Below, in pieces: positions 8,683 through 16,306 of a DNA stretch of 64,000 bases. This DNA comes from SCTM01 sp965279655 (GTDB taxonomy: Bacteria > Pseudomonadota > Alphaproteobacteria > Rhodospirillales > Rhodospirillaceae). Position 1 is the first letter of the stretch. The number at the start of each line of letters is the position of its first letter. Below the pieces are notes generated by a model that ran no database searches, had not been told where the DNA came from, and saw only the letters and a list, made by a program, of their open reading frames with translations. A program made the translations under genes and the position numbers. The stretch is from the NCBI GenBank assembly GCA_965279655.1, contig OZ257255.1, positions 3,224,001 to 3,288,000 on the forward strand. The letters are read 5' to 3'.

Positions 8683-9498
8683 ATGAAGCTCGCCCTAGCT
8701 GCCGCGACCGCCCTTGTATTGGCCCTGACGATTCGCGTCGCCGCGGCCGCGCCGATCGTGATCTTGGACACCGTTGATGTGGCGGCGACTCGCGGCGGTG
8801 GCGACTACGGCAGCTTCTCCAGCGCCAACTTCGCCAATCAGGTCCGTAACGGTCGCCATTGGGGCGACGAGATCGCGGGCAACCCCCGGTTCGACACCAC
8901 CAGCATCACCGTCGACCGGAACTATTCCACCAACACGGTGGACATCGTCATGCGCACGATGTTCAACGGCAACGATACGAACGCCGGCGTGAAGTACGCG
9001 GACCTGTTCATCAGCACCAACTCTCTGGCTTTCGGCGCGACGCCCAATTACGCCATCGCGCTGGGGTCGCAGGCCATGGGTCCCGGCGTGTACGAGGTCG
9101 GCAGCTTCCAGACCTCGAACGACATCTGGGCGCCACGCACCCAATGGGTCTATGGCGGTTATGCCCAGCCCAAGACCACGGCGGCCGACTACAACACGGC
9201 CATCGCCTATGCCTCGCCGACGCGGCTCACCAGCGGCACGCAGCTGTCGGACATGACGGTCACGGTCACGCGCACAGTGGTCGACCCGAACTTCTTCGAC
9301 GTCGGCGTGCGCATCACGTCCACCGACAGCATCGCTCTGTTCGACAACTTCGCCATCTTCTGGGGCACGGGCGATTGCAGCAACGACGCCATCGCCGGCA
9401 TCGTGGGAGCGCCGGTGAGCGCGCCGGGCACAGCATCCCTGTTCGGGTTGGGGTTCCTGACGTTGACGCTTGCGCCTTTCGTCCGCCGGCGGCGTTAG
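8683..9498 (+). CDS. Exported protein with PEP-CTERM-like C-terminal sorting signal
   Basis: A 271-residue protein with a Sec signal peptide (residues 1-24, ending AAAAAP) and a Gly/Asn/Thr-rich mature region without recognised catalytic motifs. The C-terminus reads VSAPGTASLFGLGF, then a hydrophobic stretch and RRRR. This is a variant of the VPEP/VPAP-helix-Arg signal handled by exosortases. The ATG at 8683 places the leader correctly. No exosortase or exopolysaccharide gene is nearby. The stop overlaps the convergent small gene by 4 bp. Role unknown; such proteins are often surface or matrix associated. Confidence 0.7.
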   Translation: MKLALAAATALVLALTIRVAAAAPIVILDTVDVAATRGGGDYGSFSSANFANQVRNGRHWGDEIAGNPRFDTTSITVDRNYSTNTVDIVMRTMFNGNDTNAGVKYADLFISTNSLAFGATPNYAIALGSQAMGPGVYEVGSFQTSNDIWAPRTQWVYGGYAQPKTTAADYNTAIAYASPTRLTSGTQLSDMTVTVTRTVVDPNFFDVGVRITSTDSIALFDNFAIFWGTGDCSNDAIAGIVGAPVSAPGTASLFGLGFLTLTLAPFVRRRR

Positions 9499-9725
9499 GC
9501 CGACGCGGGGTCCTGGTTGTACCCAATCCGGGCAACCGTCAGGGGCCCCAATGCGATCCAGCCGCCCAGCATCCAGCCAGGGCTGAGCAGAAAGCCAATC
9601 AACAAACCGCCACCGAAGTAGAGAGCGCAACCTGCGGCGATTCCGGCCACCGACCAGCGGCGGCCCTCGCGGCGGCGGCGGCGTTCCATATGGGCACGGA
9701 ACTTGTCGCGGACGAACCTACGCAT
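9495..9725 (-). CDS. Small membrane protein, hypothetical
   Basis: A 76-residue protein. The first 22 residues are strongly basic (RRFVRDKFRAHMERRRRREGRR). Two hydrophobic segments follow (about 26-46 and 50-66), so a two-helix inner-membrane protein is likely. It is the last of three short minus-strand genes; its ATG overlaps the preceding gene's stop by 8 nt, which supports it being real. I do not recognise the family. Confidence 0.5.
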   Translation of the reverse strand: MRRFVRDKFRAHMERRRRREGRRWSVAGIAAGCALYFGGGLLIGFLLSPGWMLGGWIALGPLTVARIGYNQDPASA

Positions 9726-9909
9726 GTTTGCGACTCCGCAGGAGATCTCGAACTGCGATCCAGACCTTCTTCACTTCGCCTGTTTCGCGGCCGCCCGAGG
9801 CTTCGACCCGCCGCGATGCGGCTTCATCCGCGTGCTCGCCATACGTCGTCTCGAGAAATTTGACGAGAACCGGTGCCGCACAAGACAGAGCCGGCGCTGA
9901 CGTGTCCAT
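9718..9909 (-). CDS. Small soluble protein, hypothetical
   Basis: A 63-residue protein starting MDTSAPALSC at 9909 after a GGAG ribosome site. It is hydrophilic, with a charged middle (EHADEAASRRVEASGGRE) and no membrane segment. It sits between two small membrane-protein genes with 2-nt spacing upstream and an 8-nt overlap downstream, so the three are probably co-translated. No family recognised. Confidence 0.45.
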   Translation of the reverse strand: MDTSAPALSCAAPVLVKFLETTYGEHADEAASRRVEASGGRETGEVKKVWIAVRDLLRSRKHA

Positions 9910-9911
9910 GA

Positions 9912-10226
9912 TCAGCTCCCGTTGTCCTTCTCCGCGACAGGCACACATGCCGCTGCGGAACACAGGCTCACCCGGCCGGTCAGCGTATCGATTCTGTATG
10001 CCAAAGCATTCTCGCTGCGTGGCGCGGCGATAAGCTCATAGCGGTGACCCACCAGCAGCGGTGTCAACACCACGACGCCCAGGATCACCGATCCCAGCAC
10101 GATCGCACGCGACAATCCGGTGGGCAGAAATCCAGTCTTGGGCGGCGTCATGTCCGCCTTGGGCTCATCATCCGGCTCCGGCTTCGCGGAGCGCTTCATG
10201 GCCAGTAGCTTCGATTCTAAGCTCAT
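9912..10226 (-). CDS. Small single-pass membrane protein, hypothetical
   Basis: A 104-residue protein. A charged cytoplasmic N-terminus (KRSAKPEPDDEPKAD) precedes one membrane helix (about residues 38-60) and a short outer domain reading AYRIDTLTGRVSLCSAAACVPV. The last motif, with two Cys, resembles small proteobacterial membrane proteins of unknown function. The ATG at 10226 follows AGGAGG; a GTG one codon upstream is possible. First gene of a three-gene small-protein operon. Confidence 0.55.
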   Translation of the reverse strand: MSLESKLLAMKRSAKPEPDDEPKADMTPPKTGFLPTGLSRAIVLGSVILGVVVLTPLLVGHRYELIAAPRSENALAYRIDTLTGRVSLCSAAACVPVAEKDNGS

Positions 10227-10444
10227 CACGTCCTCCTCTTTTCTAGAAGTGGCCTAATGAGGATACGAATACACGGGCCAGACGGAGCGGGGTCATTCAG
10301 CACCCCAGCCATGCACCTACCGGAGCGCCCGCGACCGGACGTTGAAGCGAATCAATCGGGCGTTGGTGAAAATCGCTCATGATTTCAAGGGATCGATAGG
10401 TGCTATCGACGGATGGCCCGGTGTGGAATTCGACTAACATCCGA

Positions 10445-10573
10445 ATGACGATTGGGAGCGGGACTGTGACATCCAGTTTGGAGGTTTCCAGCGCCGGGCC
10501 TGCGAACAATCGCTGGGCCGTGACCGTCGCGATTGCGCTTGCGGCGGCATTGGGAGCGGTGTCGCTCTGGTGA
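10445..10573 (+). CDS. Possible tiny membrane protein (42 aa)
   Basis: ATG at 10445 opens a 42-codon frame whose second half is a plausible membrane helix (RWAVTVAIALAAALGAVSLW). Its stop overlaps a GTG that opens a second tiny frame. No convincing ribosome site is visible, so this is speculative. It lies in the stretch 10227-10686, which holds no longer gene. Confidence 0.25.
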   Translation: MTIGSGTVTSSLEVSSAGPANNRWAVTVAIALAAALGAVSLW

Positions 10574-10686
10574 GCCGCGCCGCGATGACCCAATCAGCGC
10601 GTACATCTGCTCGCATGATCGCGGTTGTCGTGCTGGCAGGCGCGCATATGGCGCTCAACAGCCCGCTGATCGGCAGCTGGTTCTAG
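10570..10686 (+). CDS. Possible tiny membrane protein (38 aa), overlapping the previous
   Basis: GTG at 10570 overlaps the previous stop (GTGA), the usual arrangement of coupled genes. The 38-codon frame carries a hydrophobic segment (MIAVVVLAGAHMALNSPLIG) and ends in WF, and the preceding frame ends in LW. An internal ATG at 10585 is another start. It ends directly against the convergent response-regulator stop. No homology can be claimed. Confidence 0.22.
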   Translation: MSRAAMTQSARTSARMIAVVVLAGAHMALNSPLIGSWF

Positions 10687-11190
10687 CTAGACGGTCGGGG
10701 CGAGGCTGTTCAGGTCGAGCGAGCCGACCATATGCGGCATGATCGCCGCGTACTTCGCGAAGTTCACTTGCACCGCGCGGAAGCGCCCCTTCTCCACGGC
10801 GTTGCTCAACGCTTCTGCACTGAACGGCTTGGCGAGATAGCCGTTGGCGTCGAACTTCTGCGCCGCGCGCACATAGTCGGGCACGGTCATACCGCTCATC
10901 AGGATCACGCAGGTATCCGGACGCACGCCACGGATTTCGCCCAGACGGATCGAGCGCAGCAGCTGGAAGCCGTTGCCGTCGACCATATGGATGTCGCACA
11001 GGATGCAGTCGACGGTGGGCCCCGTCACGAGACGGCGGAACGCCTCGGAACCGCTGCGCACGCACTCGGTGTTGCCGACGCCCATGCTCACGAGCAGCGC
11101 CTCGGCGATCATCAGGGTCGACGGGTCGTCATCGACCACGAGGACGCTGAGCCCCGAAATGAAGGCTTGGCGCTTCGACTTGAGTTGCAT
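10687..11190 (-). CDS. Single-domain response regulator (CheY-like receiver)
   Basis: A 167-residue protein with one receiver domain: acidic cluster VVDDDP near the N-terminus, phospho-acceptor Asp in CILCDIHM, Thr/Ser switch in ILMSGM and the conserved Lys in YLAKPFS. The C-terminal 35 residues (FRAVQVNFAKYAAIMPHM...) extend past the fold and contain no DNA-binding domain. The ATG at 11190 is preceded by GGGA at 9 nt; GTG two codons upstream is possible. No cognate kinase is adjacent, so it is probably a stand-alone phosphorelay or motility element. Confidence 0.85.
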   Translation of the reverse strand: MQLKSKRQAFISGLSVLVVDDDPSTLMIAEALLVSMGVGNTECVRSGSEAFRRLVTGPTVDCILCDIHMVDGNGFQLLRSIRLGEIRGVRPDTCVILMSGMTVPDYVRAAQKFDANGYLAKPFSAEALSNAVEKGRFRAVQVNFAKYAAIMPHMVGSLDLNSLAPTV

Positions 11191-11322
11191 ATCCACGAAT
11201 CCCGAAATTTCCTTGACGCCACAGTGGCGTGGGAAACCTTCCAGACTCGTTAACGCGTGAGCGGCTCGCCCCGCTGCTTATGCTGAAGCGCTACAGCTTG
11301 GGGGCGAGCTCAGATCACGATA

Positions 11323-12144
11323 CTAGCGCGGTGGTAGATCAGTCGCCTTGCTGGGATCGATTGGACCCGAACCTTTCGGCAAAGCGCTAGTGGTGACGAA
11401 GGTGCCGCCGTCTACATGTTCCCAGCGGTGCTGCTGTCCGGCCTCTTCCCAGATGAAATCGCCGGCGACGACATCGTGCACTTCATCGCCTTCGAAAAAG
11501 CGCACGTGGCCTTCTTTCAGATAGATCAGCGAATCGGTTTTCGCGCTGGCGGGCCCGTTCTTGCCGCCCTTGAGCATGCTGGCAACGCGAATCGAGTTGC
11601 CCGGGAATTCGTAGCGCTTCACGCCGACCATCGCGTCCTTCGCCGGATCCTTCACGTCGGCGCCGCGCACGACGGTGGACGCCTTCTTGCCGTCGAGACT
11701 GTCGACGTTCCAGGTGACGAGGACGGCCGCTTCCTTACCAGTCAGGTTGCCCGTGGGGCGCACGGCAACGTCGCCGGCCTTCAGCACCGTCTGCGCGCCG
11801 CCGATGTTGGCGGTGATGGAGCCGGACTTCACATAGATCTGGGTCTCGTCGGCGATCGGGTAGAACACGCCGCCCTTGGAGAACGTGATCTCCTTCACCG
11901 TCCCGGACGGCCATGCCACCGACTTCACGGAATACTTCACGGCCTTCGCAGGGGCCTTGGCGATCTGGCCCTTGCCGGTGGCGATCTGCGCCTTGCCGTT
12001 CGCGTCTTCCCACGCGGCCATCGGCACGGCCTGGAGCGTCTTGCCCTTCACGATGAACTTGGCGGGCAGCGCGGGCGATTTTTCAGCGGCCATCACCGGC
12101 GCGGTGGACAGCATGAGAGCGGCAATCAAGGCAAGCGTGCGCAT
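11323..12144 (-). CDS. Exported cupin-domain protein
   Basis: A 273-residue protein with a signal peptide (MRTLALIAALMLSTAPVMAA). It seems to contain two cupin-like halves. The first is around residues 70-130 (GVFYPIADETQIYVKSGSITANIGG...LKAGDVAVRP). The second is around 205-255 (SLIYLKEGHVRFFEGDEVHDVVAGDFIWEEAGQQHRWE), where His/Glu residues could bind a metal. ATG at 12144 starts directly at the signal peptide; upstream in-frame sequence is Arg-rich and non-coding in character. It likely acts in the periplasm; substrate unknown. Confidence 0.7.
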   Translation of the reverse strand: MRTLALIAALMLSTAPVMAAEKSPALPAKFIVKGKTLQAVPMAAWEDANGKAQIATGKGQIAKAPAKAVKYSVKSVAWPSGTVKEITFSKGGVFYPIADETQIYVKSGSITANIGGAQTVLKAGDVAVRPTGNLTGKEAAVLVTWNVDSLDGKKASTVVRGADVKDPAKDAMVGVKRYEFPGNSIRVASMLKGGKNGPASAKTDSLIYLKEGHVRFFEGDEVHDVVAGDFIWEEAGQQHRWEHVDGGTFVTTSALPKGSGPIDPSKATDLPPR

Positions 12145-12244
12145 GGCGGATTTCCTTCCCCGAGAAATGGATGGGCCGAGTCTGCGCGGGCGGGGCGAGA
12201 AGCGCAACGCGCCTTTCACCCCGTGTCCAGCATGTGAAACGGCC

Positions 12245-13519
12245 CTAACGCTTCTTGAGGGCGCGGATGACCGTATTGGGGATGTAGGATTCATCGAACT
12301 CGATGGCCGGCTGGCTGCCGAAGCGCGCCACGACCAGATCCATCGACGGCACGATCCACACCCGCACCTTGCCGCCGCCGTCCATGAAGAACAGATCGTC
12401 CGCCGCGAAGGGTTCCGAGTGGACGTTCGGCGCCCCGTCGGGCTGATAGAAGCGCTTGGCCGTGTAGGGCGCGCCGTTCCAGATCTGCATGCCGTAGCCG
12501 GGATACACGCTGGAGCCTTTGCGCATTTCCGCGACCCAGCCCTTCGGCATCACGCGCGTGCCGTCCGGCAATACGCCGTCGTGCATCAGCAGGTGACCGA
12601 TGCGGATCCAATCCGACGGCGACGTCTCCGAGCAGCAATAGCCGACCACGTTGCCGCCGAGGCGATCAAGCCGAAGCCCCGCGCGGATGTTGCCGACGGG
12701 ACGCCACAGCTTCTCGGAGAGATACTCGTTGTACTTCCGTTTCGTGGCGCGCTCGATGATGAGCGTGATGAGCTGCGTGACCGGATTGTTATGAACGAAC
12801 TTGGTCCCCGGCTCCGTCACCAAGTCGTAGGACAGCGCCGCCTTGTTGACGTCCTGTCCTTCGATCAGCTGCATCACCTTGTTGTCGGGATCGGTGAGCT
12901 GCGGCGGCGTCTCAAGCCCGGCAACATTGTGCAGAAGCTGATTGATCGTGATGCGCCCGCGCCGGTCGCCTTTCCATTCGTGCAGGTAATTCTCCACCGG
13001 CTCCTCGAGCGACTTGATCGCCCCTTCCTGAAGCGCGAAGCCCATGAGAATTCCCGAGAGCGTCTTGGTCATGGAGTGACCGCCCACCACGCCGGCGTCG
13101 TCCAGGCCCGGCACGTAGCGGGCGTACTGAATCTTGCCTTTGTGAAGCACCACGATGCCCTTGGTCCGGCGCTCCTGGCCCCACGCCCAGACCGGCTCCA
13201 TAACGGCGGGATTGAGCGTGCGTTCCTTCGCGCTCGCCTCCGGGAAATACGGACGCAAGCCGCCGACCACCACGGCGGACGGGTGATACCAATCGTCCGG
13301 CCGGTCGAACGGATCGCCGAAGGGATGCTCGTCGTACAGGAACCAGCGACGCCAGAAGTAATAGTCGTTCGCCTCCACGTCCTTTACCCAGGCGCGCTTG
13401 GCTTCGATGTCGGCTTTGGTCACCGGCTTCATCGGCGACGGTGTGTTGGTGAGCTTCGCGGGTGCATCGGCCGCACTCGCGGAGAAGGCAGCCAGGAATG
13501 AGAGAGCGACGAGGCGCAT
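12245..13519 (-). CDS. Exported serine hydrolase, beta-lactamase/class C fold
   Basis: A 424-residue protein with a signal peptide (residues 1-17). The nucleophile motif SxxK is intact as Ser149-Met-Thr-Lys152 in GGHSMTKTLSG. The fold context is clear: GIVVLHKGKIQYARY before it and ITINQLLHNVAGL after it. Later FVHNNPVTQLI sits where the YxN motif normally lies, so the Tyr position is altered. DADDLFFMDGGG-like sequence near the C-terminus could supply the third box. Substrate is not predictable (esterase, amidase or peptidase activity all occur). The VOC-domain gene lies just upstream. Confidence 0.8.
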   Translation of the reverse strand: MRLVALSFLAAFSASAADAPAKLTNTPSPMKPVTKADIEAKRAWVKDVEANDYYFWRRWFLYDEHPFGDPFDRPDDWYHPSAVVVGGLRPYFPEASAKERTLNPAVMEPVWAWGQERRTKGIVVLHKGKIQYARYVPGLDDAGVVGGHSMTKTLSGILMGFALQEGAIKSLEEPVENYLHEWKGDRRGRITINQLLHNVAGLETPPQLTDPDNKVMQLIEGQDVNKAALSYDLVTEPGTKFVHNNPVTQLITLIIERATKRKYNEYLSEKLWRPVGNIRAGLRLDRLGGNVVGYCCSETSPSDWIRIGHLLMHDGVLPDGTRVMPKGWVAEMRKGSSVYPGYGMQIWNGAPYTAKRFYQPDGAPNVHSEPFAADDLFFMDGGGKVRVWIVPSMDLVVARFGSQPAIEFDESYIPNTVIRALKKR

Positions 13520-13542
13520 AGTGTGTCCTTTTTTCCGGGGCC

Positions 13543-14076
13543 TTACTTATTCAAACTTTGCTGCAGGGTCTCTTGCTTGATCTCGGCGAAAGCAACGCGG
13601 ACGCAATTGGGATCGAACACAGTCACCGCATCGGTGGGCCCGCGCGACTTGTCGTAGGACACCGGCTTGGCGAGGAAGCGCACTTTCGCCGCCTCGAGGC
13701 GCGCGATCAGGCCGGCGAGATTGTCGGTGAGAATGAGCATAAACGTTTCGCCGCCGCGGGCGCGAGGCTCGCACGTTTTCGCTTTCAGATCCGGCGACCA
13801 GAACAAGCCGACGGAACCGCCGAATTTCTTGTTCTGCACAAGAGCGATGGCGCGGCCGACTTTGGCGCCTGGGGAATACAGATCGAGTTGGCGGCCTTCC
13901 ACCGGCTGATCGTAGGCCACCGAAAAGCCGAGCAGGTCGCGATAGAAATGCAGCGAGGCGTCGACGTCGGCGGTCGCGATGGTGACGCGGCGCACCTCGG
14001 TGAGGGTCACCGCATCGTCGGCGCGCGCGACGCTGGCCATGCCCACCAAGACGACGATCGCTGTAAAGAATCGCAT
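13543..14076 (-). CDS. Exported VOC (glyoxalase/bleomycin-resistance fold) protein
   Basis: A 177-residue protein with a signal peptide (residues 1-19, ending ARA-DD). The single VOC domain shows RRVTIATADVDASLHFYRDLLGF at its start and FDPNCVRVAFAEI at its end. The normal metal positions (His/Gln and Glu) are not well conserved: the first strand has Thr-Ile in place of the usual His. A dioxygenase or lyase role is therefore uncertain. An exported VOC protein is unusual in itself. It precedes the serine hydrolase gene by 23 bp and may be co-transcribed. Confidence 0.65.
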   Translation of the reverse strand: MRFFTAIVVLVGMASVARADDAVTLTEVRRVTIATADVDASLHFYRDLLGFSVAYDQPVEGRQLDLYSPGAKVGRAIALVQNKKFGGSVGLFWSPDLKAKTCEPRARGGETFMLILTDNLAGLIARLEAAKVRFLAKPVSYDKSRGPTDAVTVFDPNCVRVAFAEIKQETLQQSLNK

Positions 14077-14189
14077 CCGCCACTTCCCTCACCCGGGGCG
14101 AAGCCTAACGAAAGCCGCGCGGCGGCACAGGCCCGAAATCGCGCCAATGCCCATAGGCTGGGCAAGGAGTTGGCCCTTGTCAGCGAGCG

Positions 14190-14936
14190 TTACGCCATCC
14201 AGGTGCGGATCGCACTGGCCAGCAAAACCGTGCCGGAGATAACCAAGAGAACGAGCACAATGCGGCGAAACGTCAGGTCGTTGATGGCGTGGTAGAGCCG
14301 CGCACCCAGAAGCACCGGGATCACAACCGCGACAGCCAGGATCGGGAAGAGCCGCACCGCCTCCGCGTTCAACAGGCCAGAGGCGAGATAAGCCGTCAGC
14401 GTCATCACGTGCATGGCGATATTGAAGGCCTGGAGCACGGCACGCTGCGTGTCGCGTTCCCAGGCGCGCAGGATGCACCACAGGGCCGGGATCGCCCCCG
14501 TCATCCCCGCGAGCCCGCCGAGCACACCACCAGAAAGGCCGATGCCGGCGTCGGCGGCGGGGCCGACACGGTCCAGCCGCGGGAACTTCGCCACGAACAG
14601 CATCGCCGGCGACCACACCAGCAGCAGGATGCCGACGGCAGCCTTGAAGGTCGCCTGATCCACGTGGGGCAACAGCGCGGTGCCGATGGGCACGCCGACG
14701 GCGCCGCCGAGGATCAAGGGCGCGGCTTTCTTCAGCTCGAAGCCTTTGCGCACTTTATGGATGGCGATGAGTTGGCCGAGCAGAGAGCCGAATACGGCGA
14801 GCGGGCCGGCCACTTGCGGCGGAATCGCCCAGGCCCAGAACGTCAAGGCGACGAGCGCGAAAGCGAAGCCCGAAAGGCCCTGCACAAAGCCGGCGACGCA
14901 ACCGCCGACGATGACGACGATGGTGGCGGTGTCCAT
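14190..14936 (-). CDS. TauE/SafE-family membrane permease
   Basis: A 248-residue polytopic protein with about seven to eight membrane segments. Family features are GCVAGFVQGLSGFAFALVAL at the N-terminus and the internal repeat GLSGGVLGGLAGMTGAIPALW at about residues 130-150. The family exports or imports sulfite, sulfonates and related organic anions. The ATG at 14936 lies 8 bp after the stop of the LLM oxidoreductase gene, so the two are probably one operon. That pairing suggests a sulfonate or similar organic substrate (inference). Confidence 0.8.
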   Translation of the reverse strand: MDTATIVVIVGGCVAGFVQGLSGFAFALVALTFWAWAIPPQVAGPLAVFGSLLGQLIAIHKVRKGFELKKAAPLILGGAVGVPIGTALLPHVDQATFKAAVGILLLVWSPAMLFVAKFPRLDRVGPAADAGIGLSGGVLGGLAGMTGAIPALWCILRAWERDTQRAVLQAFNIAMHVMTLTAYLASGLLNAEAVRLFPILAVAVVIPVLLGARLYHAINDLTFRRIVLVLLVISGTVLLASAIRTWMA

Positions 14937-14944
14937 CGGCCCGG

Positions 14945-16129
14945 CTATTCCGCCGCCTTGCCTTTGGACTTCGCATCGCGGGCGGCGACTTCGGCGGCGT
15001 GGCGGTCGATCTGCATCTTCGTCGCCGCTTGGTTGGTGGCCTTGAAGTCCACCTGACGCGCCTTGGTCCACTCATAGGACGCTTCCCGCGCCGTGTTTTG
15101 CCCATTCACCTTCGGGAAGACGTAGCGCGCGATCAGTTCATAGGACTTCAGCTTCTTCTCGAAGGGCGCCCAGTTCTGATCTGTGATGAGGTAGCAGCCG
15201 AACCCGCCGCTCGCCTTCTGCAAATTCTGGATCTGCGCGAGGCAGTCGTCCGGCGTGCCGATGACGGCGCGGCCGCTGTCGATCATATGCGCGACCGGAT
15301 CGCCCTTGCGGTCCGGCGGCACCATCGGCAGCACGGCGACGTTTTCGAAGTACTCGATCCAGTCGCGGATCCCGAACTGCACGTCGGCGCGCGCCTGCTC
15401 GCGGGTTTCGGCGACATGCACCAGGCCGACCATGCGCCAGTCCGTGCGGCTGACGTGCCGACCGCTCTGCGCGGCCATATCGGCGCAGATGTCCCAGTTC
15501 TTGCCGGCGGCGGCGAGCGCTTCCGGCGCGGTGGCGGAGAGCGACAGCAAGCCGGTGCCGAGCTTGCCGGCGGCGCGCGGCCCCGACGGCGACACCATGC
15601 ACGCCGTGCAGACATCGATGGGCTTGTCGTCATAGGGACGCAGCTGCAGGCGCGCCTCTTTCAACTCGAACCAGTCGGTTTTGTGGGTAACGGTCTCGCC
15701 CCGGAACAGGGCCAGCACGCAGGCGAGCGCCTCTTCCATCATGTCGCGCTGTTTGGCGGGCCTGATGCCCATCATCATCGCATCGGAAATGAGCGCGCCC
15801 GGACCGGCGCCGAACATGAATCGCCCACGGGTGAGGTGATGCAGCTGCATCATCCGGTCCGCGAGGATCAGCGGATGATGGTAGGGCAGAGAACTGACGC
15901 CGGTGCCGAGGCGTATGTGCTTGGTGCGCTCCGACAGAATGGCGATCAGCAGTTCCGGCGAGGCGGACAACTCCGCGCCGGCAGAGTGATGCTCCCCCAG
16001 CCAGGCTTCGTGATAGCCGAGCTTATCGAGATGCTGCACGAGCTCCATGTCGCGCTCCATGCAGAGCGTCGGGTTCTCGTTGAGCGGATGGATCGGCGGA
16101 ATGAACGTGCCGAAGCGTAAGCCGGGCAT
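14945..16129 (-). CDS. LLM-class flavin-dependent oxidoreductase (luciferase-like)
   Basis: A 394-residue protein of the bacterial luciferase-like superfamily. It starts MPGLRFGTFIPPIHPLNENP, then LGYHEAWLGEHHSAG near residues 40-55 and LGTGVSSLPYHHPLILADRM near 78-97. GRFMFGAGPGALISDAMMMG follows, the usual FMN-binding and barrel strands. IGTPDDCLAQIQNL is the common C-terminal motif. It most resembles limonene-monooxygenase-like members and would use reduced FMN from a separate reductase. The C-terminal 40 residues are a basic tail (KATNQAATKMQIDRHA...). It is upstream of the TauE/SafE permease. Confidence 0.85.
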   Translation of the reverse strand: MPGLRFGTFIPPIHPLNENPTLCMERDMELVQHLDKLGYHEAWLGEHHSAGAELSASPELLIAILSERTKHIRLGTGVSSLPYHHPLILADRMMQLHHLTRGRFMFGAGPGALISDAMMMGIRPAKQRDMMEEALACVLALFRGETVTHKTDWFELKEARLQLRPYDDKPIDVCTACMVSPSGPRAAGKLGTGLLSLSATAPEALAAAGKNWDICADMAAQSGRHVSRTDWRMVGLVHVAETREQARADVQFGIRDWIEYFENVAVLPMVPPDRKGDPVAHMIDSGRAVIGTPDDCLAQIQNLQKASGGFGCYLITDQNWAPFEKKLKSYELIARYVFPKVNGQNTAREASYEWTKARQVDFKATNQAATKMQIDRHAAEVAARDAKSKGKAAE

Positions 16130-16179
16130 GATGGTCTCCGGAACAAGGCCCGCGAGTGTGCCCCGGCCCACACCCTATT

Positions 16180-16284
16180 GTCACCCCGCACGAGGCGCGC
16201 TTGCGCCGAGATGCGGGGTCCACGGCAACAGACACCTTGCGCGTTACCCTGGACCCCGGCTCGCGCTTCGCTTGGCCGGGGTGA
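16180..16284. repeat. Paired-hairpin intergenic repeat, copy 1
   Basis: Two inverted repeats lie in tandem: CCCCGCA (16184-16190) with TGCGGGG (16212-16218), and ACCCCGGC (16253-16260) with GCCGGGGT (16275-16282). They are joined by a core containing GCGTTACCCTGGA. The ends GTCA and TGAC make the whole element roughly palindromic. A second element with the same plan is at 44349-44438. This is the architecture of BIME/REP-type elements in alphaproteobacteria; it may also end the FAD monooxygenase-side transcript. Confidence 0.7.
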
Positions 16285-16306
16285 CAGTTAGTGTGTGTGA
16301 TGCCCG

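Noticed and set aside
11876..13501. 541-codon plus-strand frame across the cupin and serine hydrolase genes
   Set aside because: Spans two well-supported minus-strand genes and their spacer and shows no motif.
16180..16284. CRISPR-like repeat array
   Set aside because: Only two different hairpins with a unique core; no regularly spaced identical repeats or cas genes.
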